Part shown: positions 4,770-8,787 of the stretch, piece by piece | Layout: each line of letters begins with the position of its first letter | How positions within the stretch are numbered: position 1 is the first letter of the stretch | NCBI GenBank assembly: GCA_049511115.1 | Contig: JBEKYH010000188.1 | Location: 1 to 8,787 of the forward strand | Reading direction: 5' to 3' | Length of the DNA: 8,787 bases | DNA from: JBEKYH01 sp049511115 | GTDB taxonomy: Bacteria > Planctomycetota > Phycisphaerae > Tepidisphaerales > Tepidisphaeraceae | Translations under genes and position numbers: made by a program | Notes under the pieces: generated by a model | The model's input: only the letters and a program-made list of their open reading frames with translations | Databases searched by the model: none | Told to the model about the DNA's origin: nothing

Positions 4770-5702
4770 ATGCCGTGGATTTCGGTTGGCGATTTTCGAT
4801 ACCCAGGTGGATGGAGCCAGGGGGTTAATGGTGCGGAGCAGGCTCGCGATTATTGCCGCCAGCTTGAAGAAGGCGGCATCATCTATTTTGATTCCACGCC
4901 ATTTGAGTTTCCGCAGGAGGAGATCGACTTCCTTCTTTCGCAAAAGCAAAGCTCTTTCAAAGGCCATAAAAATATCTCCTATCGCCCCGGCGCCGATCTT
5001 TTGCGCGGAGACGCCGGCGAGACGCCGGAGGCGAGCGCCAAGCTGCGCGCGATCATGCGTTCCTTCTCCCAGCGCGTGACCGCGTTCGCGGATCAGTTTC
5101 TGGCCCCCTACGCAAAGCTTCGCAAGCTGGATTTCGCCAGCTATCGGCCGGTGGAGGAGCAGAATCGGGATCTGCCGCTGCATAAACGCAATGACCTGGT
5201 GCACGTCGACGCATTTCCCAGCCGCCCCACCCGCGGCGGGCGCATTCTGCGGATTTTCGCCAACATCAATCCGCGCCGCGGCCGTGTCTGGGAGGTGACC
5301 GAGCCTTTCGAGGCCATCGCGAAAAAGTACGCCGGCGACGCGGGACTGAAGGAATTGACGGCGGATTCCCCGGTCCGCTCGCTGCTCCGGTCGATGAGCC
5401 CCCTGCTCAAGACCGTCGGCGTCAAGGGCACCGACCGCTCGGCATACGACCGGTTCATGCTCCGCTTCCATGATTATCTGAAGGAGAATTCCGACTACCA
5501 GAGCAACCATCCCAAAGAGCGGATCGAGTTTCCGCCCGGATCATCATGGATGGTCTATACCGACACGGTGCCGCACGCCGTGCTGTCGGGGCAATATGCG
5601 CTGGAGCAGACCTACATCATCCCGGTCGAGGCGATGGTCGCGCCAACCCACGCGCCGATCCGCGTGCTGGAGGAGATGGTCGGCCACGGGTTGGCAAAGT
5701 AA
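4770..5702 (+). CDS. Kdo hydroxylase-like Fe(II)/2-oxoglutarate oxygenase
   Basis: Best match from memory is the Kdo-3-hydroxylase (KdoO) family, which hydroxylates 3-deoxy-D-manno-octulosonic acid in the lipopolysaccharide inner core, using iron, oxygen and 2-oxoglutarate. The ATG at 4770 has GGAG 7 nt upstream and gives 310 residues, near the family length. The frame is open further upstream but would cross the tRNA gene. The iron-binding facial triad is likely H145-x-D147 (in LVHVDAFPSRPTRGGRILRI) and H269 (VPHAVLSG). FANINPRRGRVWEV (163-176) and an N-terminal GGIIYFDSTPFEFP (35-48) are also family-like. No signal peptide or membrane segment is seen, so it is probably cytoplasmic. If correct, the host makes Kdo-containing lipid A. 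It is transcribed towards the antitoxin gene, stops only 9 bp apart. Family fairly sure; substrate inferred. Confidence 0.8.
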   Translation: MPWISVGDFRYPGGWSQGVNGAEQARDYCRQLEEGGIIYFDSTPFEFPQEEIDFLLSQKQSSFKGHKNISYRPGADLLRGDAGETPEASAKLRAIMRSFSQRVTAFADQFLAPYAKLRKLDFASYRPVEEQNRDLPLHKRNDLVHVDAFPSRPTRGGRILRIFANINPRRGRVWEVTEPFEAIAKKYAGDAGLKELTADSPVRSLLRSMSPLLKTVGVKGTDRSAYDRFMLRFHDYLKENSDYQSNHPKERIEFPPGSSWMVYTDTVPHAVLSGQYALEQTYIIPVEAMVAPTHAPIRVLEEMVGHGLAK

Positions 5703-5704
5703 AT

Positions 5705-5739
5705 GAGCCGGTTAGACAGCCAGGAATAAGGCCGGACTC
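5705..5739. terminator. Candidate bidirectional hairpin between convergent genes
   Basis: GAGCCGG (5705-5711) pairs with CCGGACTC (5732-5739) apart from a one-base bulge, over a 20-nt loop. It spans the convergent stops of the Kdo hydroxylase-like and antitoxin genes. There is no T run, so termination is only a possibility. Confidence 0.25.
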
Positions 5740-6137
5740 ACCTTGAAGTGCTCAGCAAGTTTGATGGCGTTAGCCTTGCTGATGGCGCGGTCGCCGCGAA
5801 GTATGGCGGCGCCGAGAGATCGATTGCCGAGAATGCGGCCGATATCGGATGCGGTCATATCGCGGCCCTCCATTAGAAATCTGAGGGTTTGAATCGGGTT
5901 TTGCACGGCTTGCTCGTCGAACAAGTCCCTATCGTACTTCTCGATAAAGGTGGAGATCGCCTCCAGGTAATCATCTTGATCGCGCGTGCGGCGCTTGAGC
6001 AGCGCAAGGCGATCGACGACTTCCGCGGCGTTGTGATAATCGACGGCATCGCGCAGCGGGCGAGGCCAGAATAATTGATGGCACAATTCAGCGAAGGTGG
6101 CGGGAATCGCCGGAATTGAGTCAATTGATTTTGACAT
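5712..6137 (-). CDS. higA: HigA-type antitoxin with C-terminal HTH
   Basis: Antitoxin partner of the upstream toxin; it should bind and neutralise the toxin and repress the operon. The ATG at 6137 is chosen because GAGG lies just before it (GAGGTCAGATATG); upstream in-frame starts would run into the toxin's end. The 141 residues have an N-terminal helical part (about 12-80; AELCHQLFWPRPLRDAVDYHNAAEVVDRL, an alanine- and leucine-rich region suited to toxin binding). The C-terminal XRE-like helix-turn-helix (about 84-139) reads QTLRFLMEGRDMTASDIGRI, LGNRSLGAAILRGDRAIS, KANAIKLAEHFKVSPALFL. The HTH at the end is characteristic of HigA paired with HigB-type toxins. It lies 50 nt after the toxin stop in the same direction. 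The gene symbol follows family, not proven orthology. Confidence 0.82.
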   Translation of the reverse strand: MSKSIDSIPAIPATFAELCHQLFWPRPLRDAVDYHNAAEVVDRLALLKRRTRDQDDYLEAISTFIEKYDRDLFDEQAVQNPIQTLRFLMEGRDMTASDIGRILGNRSLGAAILRGDRAISKANAIKLAEHFKVSPALFLAV

Positions 6138-6187
6138 ATCTGACCTCATAGTTATACAGCCAATTCCGAATTGCGGCTCCGACCGTC

Positions 6188-6523
6188 TTAAAGCTCTTCC
6201 TTCCATCGTTGCTGATCGTACTGCCTGTGCGTCAGAATCCGCAGTATATAGACACGGCCCTTATCGGCGTGCGCCGGCAGGTGGTGAATCGCGGTAATCA
6301 GACGGTACTTGTTTCCCGCGATGTCAAATACGGCAACCGTGCTTCCGGACCCGTGAGTCGCCACAAAATCAACTCGCTTGCCAAAGGTCGCCTTTGCATC
6401 GGTTGGCGATCCCCAGGACGATCTCATCACAATTTCAATCCAATGACGTAAAGCCGCTTCAGAATCGGAATAAGCCCTGATCGTCCAGAAATCTTTCAAC
6501 CGCCGCACGGAAATTATCCGCAT
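6188..6523 (-). CDS. higB: HigB-type mRNA interferase toxin
   Basis: RelE-superfamily toxin expected to cut mRNA, probably on the ribosome. The start at 6523 (MRIISVRRLKDFW) has GGGGAG with a 5-nt spacer; a GTG at 6544 is rejected. It has 111 residues, normal for the family. Recognisable pieces are the N-terminal strand RIISVRRLKDF (2-12), HWIEIVMRSSWGSPTDAKATF (27-47), the core strands VAVFDIAGNKYRLITAI (63-79) and YILRILTHRQYD (92-103). The conserved NKYRLI and THxxYD with His99 belong to the HigB_toxin family. The toxin gene precedes the antitoxin, the reversed order typical of higBA and unlike most toxin-antitoxin operons. It lies on the chromosomal side of the tRNA, so it is not part of the tRNA-Pro element. 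Confidence 0.87.
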   Translation of the reverse strand: MRIISVRRLKDFWTIRAYSDSEAALRHWIEIVMRSSWGSPTDAKATFGKRVDFVATHGSGSTVAVFDIAGNKYRLITAIHHLPAHADKGRVYILRILTHRQYDQQRWKEEL

Positions 6524-6546
6524 CGACACTCCCCAACTGAGCACAA

Positions 6547-6575
6547 ATTGTACACGACTCGGCCGTTTGTGTCAA
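6547..6575 (-). promoter_or_regulatory. Strong sigma-70 promoter of the toxin-antitoxin operon
   Basis: On the minus strand, a perfect TTGACA (6575-6570), a 17-nt spacer and TACAAT (6552-6547) lie 23 nt before the toxin ATG. This is the best promoter in the window. The palindrome TGTACA spans the upstream edge of the -10 box and could be part of an antitoxin operator. Confidence 0.8.
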
Positions 6576-6601
6576 GTTCGAGGTCAAACACCACCCAGCC
6601 A

Positions 6602-6625
6602 GATCAAAGTCGCGGCGTGCGACCT
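6602..6625 (-). terminator. Possible weak terminator at the serS stop
   Basis: On the minus strand, 6625-6619 pairs with 6613-6607 (7 bp, one G-U) over a 5-nt loop, followed by TTGATCT. The stem touches the serS stop codon and the T run is poor, so read-through into the toxin operon is possible. Confidence 0.3.
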
Positions 6626-7923
6626 CAAGCCGCCGTGATCTTCTCCACTCCCCCCATCAGCGGCCGCAGCGCGTCCGGCACCGTCACGCTGCCGTCCGCG
6701 TTCTGATAATTCTCCAGAATCGGGATCAAAATCCGCGGGCTGGCCACTACGGTGTTATTCAGCGTGTGGCAGAATCGCACCTTGCCGCCTGAATCGCGGT
6801 AGCGCAGATCAAGGCGGCGGGCCTGGAATTCATACAGGCGGCTGGCCGAATGCGTCTCGCCGTAGCCGGTCGCGGAGTCCTTGCCGTCAAAGCGGCTGGG
6901 CATCCAGGTTTCAATGTCCATCATCGAGGCGTTCTTGACGCCAATATCGCCGGTGCAGCATTGGATCACGCGATAGGGCAATTTAAGCCGCTTGAGGACT
7001 TCTTCGCTGTACCCGAGCATTTCCTTGTGCCAGCGCTTGCTCTCCTCTATGTCGTTCTTGCAGATCACGACCTGCTCGCATTTATCGAACTGATGAACGC
7101 GATAAAGGCCGGCGGTGTCTTTGCCGGCCGCACCGGCTTCGCGCCGGAAGCAGGTACTTATCGCCACGTACTTCCGAGGCAAATCCTGCTCGCTCAGCAT
7201 CTGATTCATGTGATACGCCGTCAATCCCACCTCGGCGGTGCCGGTCAGGAACAATTCATCGGCCGGAACATGATACGTCTGCTCTCGTCCGGCCGGAAAA
7301 AACCCGGTGCCGCGCATGGCGACCTCGCGCACCAGGACCGGCACATTGAGCAGGGTAAACCCCTTCTCCCGCACCATCATTTCCATCGCCAGGCGCAAGA
7401 TGGCCGCGTGCAACTCCGCCCCCGCGCCCTTGAGGAAATAAGACCGGCTCCCCGCCAGCGCAACTCCGGCCTCAAAATCAAACAGCCCCAGCTTGGCCCC
7501 GATTTCCATGTGGCTCTTGGGAGCAAATTCAAACCGGCGCGGCTCCCCCCAGGTGTACAGGACCACATTGTCCGCGGCGTCCTTCCCCGCTGGAACATCA
7601 TCATCCGGCGGCTGGGGGATTTGCAGGAGCAAGCCCGCAAGCTTCTGGTCGATCTCATCCTCTATCCTTTTGGCCTGCTCAACCCTCGCCTTGAGCACTC
7701 CCATCGCGGCGATGGCGTTCTTCTTTTCCTGCGGGTCTTTCAGCTTGCCGATGGATTTGGACGATTCATTCTGCTCGGCCCGCAGTTTGTCGTACTCCTG
7801 TTGCGCGCGCAGCCGCTGGCCGTCCAGGTCGAGAACGGCGGCAATGTTGACGGCCACATTCTTGAGCTCCGCCCCCCGGCGATATTTTTCCGGGTTCTCA
7901 CGTAAATCCTTCAGATCAATCAT
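6625..7923 (-). CDS. serS: Seryl-tRNA synthetase
   Basis: Cytoplasmic class II synthetase that charges tRNA-Ser (and selenocysteine tRNA where present) using ATP. The 432 residues match the usual length. The N-terminal long coiled-coil arm (about 35-100, rich in charged heptads such as QQEYDKLRAEQNESSKSIGK) binds the tRNA's long variable arm. The catalytic domain carries TAE at 229-231 (serine binding), motif 2 FRREAG at 259-264 with VHQFDKCE downstream, and motif 3 around SPRILIPILENYQ (395-407), with Arg397 contacting ATP. The C-terminus VPDALRPLMGG is family-typical. The ATG at 7923 fits the canonical MIDLKDLREN beginning. No Shine-Dalgarno precedes it, and a candidate -10 box lies only 6 nt upstream, suggesting a leaderless message. 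A housekeeping gene with no sign of transfer. Confidence 0.97.
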   Translation of the reverse strand: MIDLKDLRENPEKYRRGAELKNVAVNIAAVLDLDGQRLRAQQEYDKLRAEQNESSKSIGKLKDPQEKKNAIAAMGVLKARVEQAKRIEDEIDQKLAGLLLQIPQPPDDDVPAGKDAADNVVLYTWGEPRRFEFAPKSHMEIGAKLGLFDFEAGVALAGSRSYFLKGAGAELHAAILRLAMEMMVREKGFTLLNVPVLVREVAMRGTGFFPAGREQTYHVPADELFLTGTAEVGLTAYHMNQMLSEQDLPRKYVAISTCFRREAGAAGKDTAGLYRVHQFDKCEQVVICKNDIEESKRWHKEMLGYSEEVLKRLKLPYRVIQCCTGDIGVKNASMMDIETWMPSRFDGKDSATGYGETHSASRLYEFQARRLDLRYRDSGGKVRFCHTLNNTVVASPRILIPILENYQNADGSVTVPDALRPLMGGVEKITAA

Positions 7924-7929
7924 GGATTT

Positions 7930-7958
7930 GTTTTATCAGAACGAGCCGGATTCTCCAA
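7930..7958 (-). promoter_or_regulatory. Candidate serS promoter giving a near-leaderless transcript
   Basis: On the minus strand, TTGGAG (7958-7953), a 17-nt spacer and TAAAAC (7935-7930) resemble a sigma-70 promoter (about 3 and 4 of 6 matches). Transcription would start at or within a few bases of the serS ATG. Confidence 0.35.
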
Positions 7959-7993
7959 TGTGGGGACGGGAGCGGCGCGCTGATAAGAAAAGA

Positions 7994-8106
7994 GGAATGA
8001 ACGCTGTGGCGCAGAGGCGCTGAGGTAGGAAAGACGAGGAAGTCCGATTCGTTTTTTTTATTTCTCCGCCTTTTCTTCCTCAGCTCCGTGCCTCAGCGTT
8101 CGTTCC
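7994..8106. repeat. Long inverted repeat (MITE/REP-like) between comF and serS
   Basis: The arms at 7994-8041 and 8059-8106 are imperfect inverted copies. The outer 13 bases (GGAATGAACGCTG and the complement of CAGCGTTCGTTCC) differ at one position. The rest (GGCGCAGAGG.. GCTGAGG.. GAAAG) matches with several substitutions and a 2-nt gap. Most of the short loop is a T-rich stretch. The GCAGAGGCGC-type phrase resembles a dispersed repeat common in environmental bacterial genomes (from memory). It occupies most of the 187-bp gap and could also act as a terminator for comF. Confidence 0.6.
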
Positions 8107-8110
8107 ATCT

Positions 8111-8787
8111 TCAAATCCCCTGAAAATCCTGCCCGCGCGGATCGGCCACCGCCAGGACGAGCGCGGAGATTTGCGCCGGATGAGCGGGCTTGAGGATGCG
8201 GCCAAGCGTTTGGAGCGTGGCGGACGTGGTCATCACGTCATCGACGATCACGACGCGCTGGGCGGCGATTTCCGCGGGTCTTTTCAGGGCGAACGCGCCG
8301 CGGACGTTTTCCTCGCGCTCGGTGCGTGAATGAATGCCTGTCTGGCGCGGCGTATGCCTCACGCGAACCGCCGGGCGGACGACGCGCACGTTGGCAAGCT
8401 TCGCCAGCGCGCTGGCCAGCAGGTCGGCCTGGTTATAGCCGCGGCCGATGTGACGGGCCCAATGCAGCGGCACCGGCACGAGCACATCGCAATCAGCCAG
8501 CAGCCGCTTCACGCGATCTTCGGCGAGCAACCGGCCAGCGAGTTCATCGGCCAGCCGCCATAGCCGGCGGTATTTCATGGCGTGGATCATCTCCCGCAGC
8601 GGCTCGTCGAACCGGCCCAGGCGGATGATCGATTGGAACGGGGGAAGCCCCCTGCCATGACACCATGGGCACGGCGCCCCGTTCGACACCACCGGAAGTG
8701 CACATCTGGCGCAAGCCGGCGCGGCGGCGAGGTGATCCAGTCCGGCCTGGCAGCGATAACAGAGAAAATCGCTCCCATTGCAGTCGG
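8111..8787 (-). CDS. comF: ComF-family phosphoribosyltransferase-like protein, N-terminus outside window
   Basis: The frame stays open to the right edge, so the start codon is missing; at least 225 residues are visible. An N-terminal zinc-ribbon-like region has a series of cysteines (C-x7-C-x2-C, then CARC and CPWC) encoded at about 8650-8783. The PRTase fold follows, with PVPLHWARHIGRGYNQADLLASALA, a central HTPRQTGIHSRTEREENVRGAF and the PRPP-binding loop VVIVDDVMTTSATLQTLG (ending about 30 residues before the stop). ComF proteins act in DNA uptake and single-strand handling during natural transformation in some bacteria; many homologues (GntX-like) have no known role. A shorter GTG start at 8692 would cut off most zinc ligands and is rejected. 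It is co-oriented with serS but separated from it by a long inverted repeat. Confidence 0.9.
   Translation of the reverse strand, partial: DCNGSDFLCYRCQAGLDHLAAAPACARCALPVVSNGAPCPWCHGRGLPPFQSIIRLGRFDEPLREMIHAMKYRRLWRLADELAGRLLAEDRVKRLLADCDVLVPVPLHWARHIGRGYNQADLLASALAKLANVRVVRPAVRVRHTPRQTGIHSRTEREENVRGAFALKRPAEIAAQRVVIVDDVMTTSATLQTLGRILKPAHPAQISALVLAVADPRGQDFQGI

Noticed and set aside
4752..5510. 252-codon minus-strand frame opposite the Kdo hydroxylase-like gene
   Set aside because: Antisense shadow in GC-rich coding DNA; the plus strand has family motifs and a ribosome binding site.
6850..7905. 351-codon plus-strand frame opposite serS
   Set aside because: Exact antisense of a clear seryl-tRNA synthetase; no domain signature of its own.

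Overview
The window reads as the junction between an integrated mobile element (left, about 1-4523) and host chromosome (right, about 4523-8787). The host is probably a planctomycete. That rests on remembered family resemblance: an integrase with a GFGxGD / FYxLRH catalytic variant, a small ribbon-helix-helix-like protein of a type I associate with that phylum, and a Kdo-lipid-A-type outer membrane gene. A 16S gene or a protein search would settle it; other PVC or GC-rich Gram-negative lineages remain possible.

Left part, the element. It begins inside the C-terminal part of a large SNF2-type helicase/methylase protein of the kind carried by ICEs, IMEs and plasmids (1-1105, +). Facing it is a minus-strand pair: a 42-codon ORF with a strong ribosome binding site, and a ribbon-helix-helix-like protein that may be translationally coupled to it. 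Next is a beta-type DNA methyltransferase (1848-2504, +), then a DUF2726 nuclease-like gene (about 2757-3293, +), then a convergent tyrosine recombinase (3166-4371, -). The recombinase lies beside the 3' end of a tRNA-Pro(CGG) gene, the classical attachment site. The methyltransferase sits between two large imperfect hairpins (1644-1787 and 2553-2683) that share the inner stem GTCAAGG/CCTTGAC and several ordered loop blocks. They are the strongest signal in the window that no gene explains.

Right part, the chromosome. In order: tRNA-Pro (-) with its promoter and an intrinsic terminator; a Kdo hydroxylase-like Fe(II)/2-oxoglutarate oxygenase (+); a toxin-first HigB/HigA-type toxin-antitoxin operon (-) with a near-consensus sigma-70 promoter; serS (-), which appears to be nearly leaderless; a long inverted repeat; and a ComF-type phosphoribosyltransferase (-) running off the right edge.

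Working together: integrase plus tRNA gene account for insertion and excision. The helicase, methyltransferase and nuclease-like gene are plausible cargo for DNA modification or defence, but no complete known defence system can be read here. The helicase 5' part and the other element end lie outside the window.
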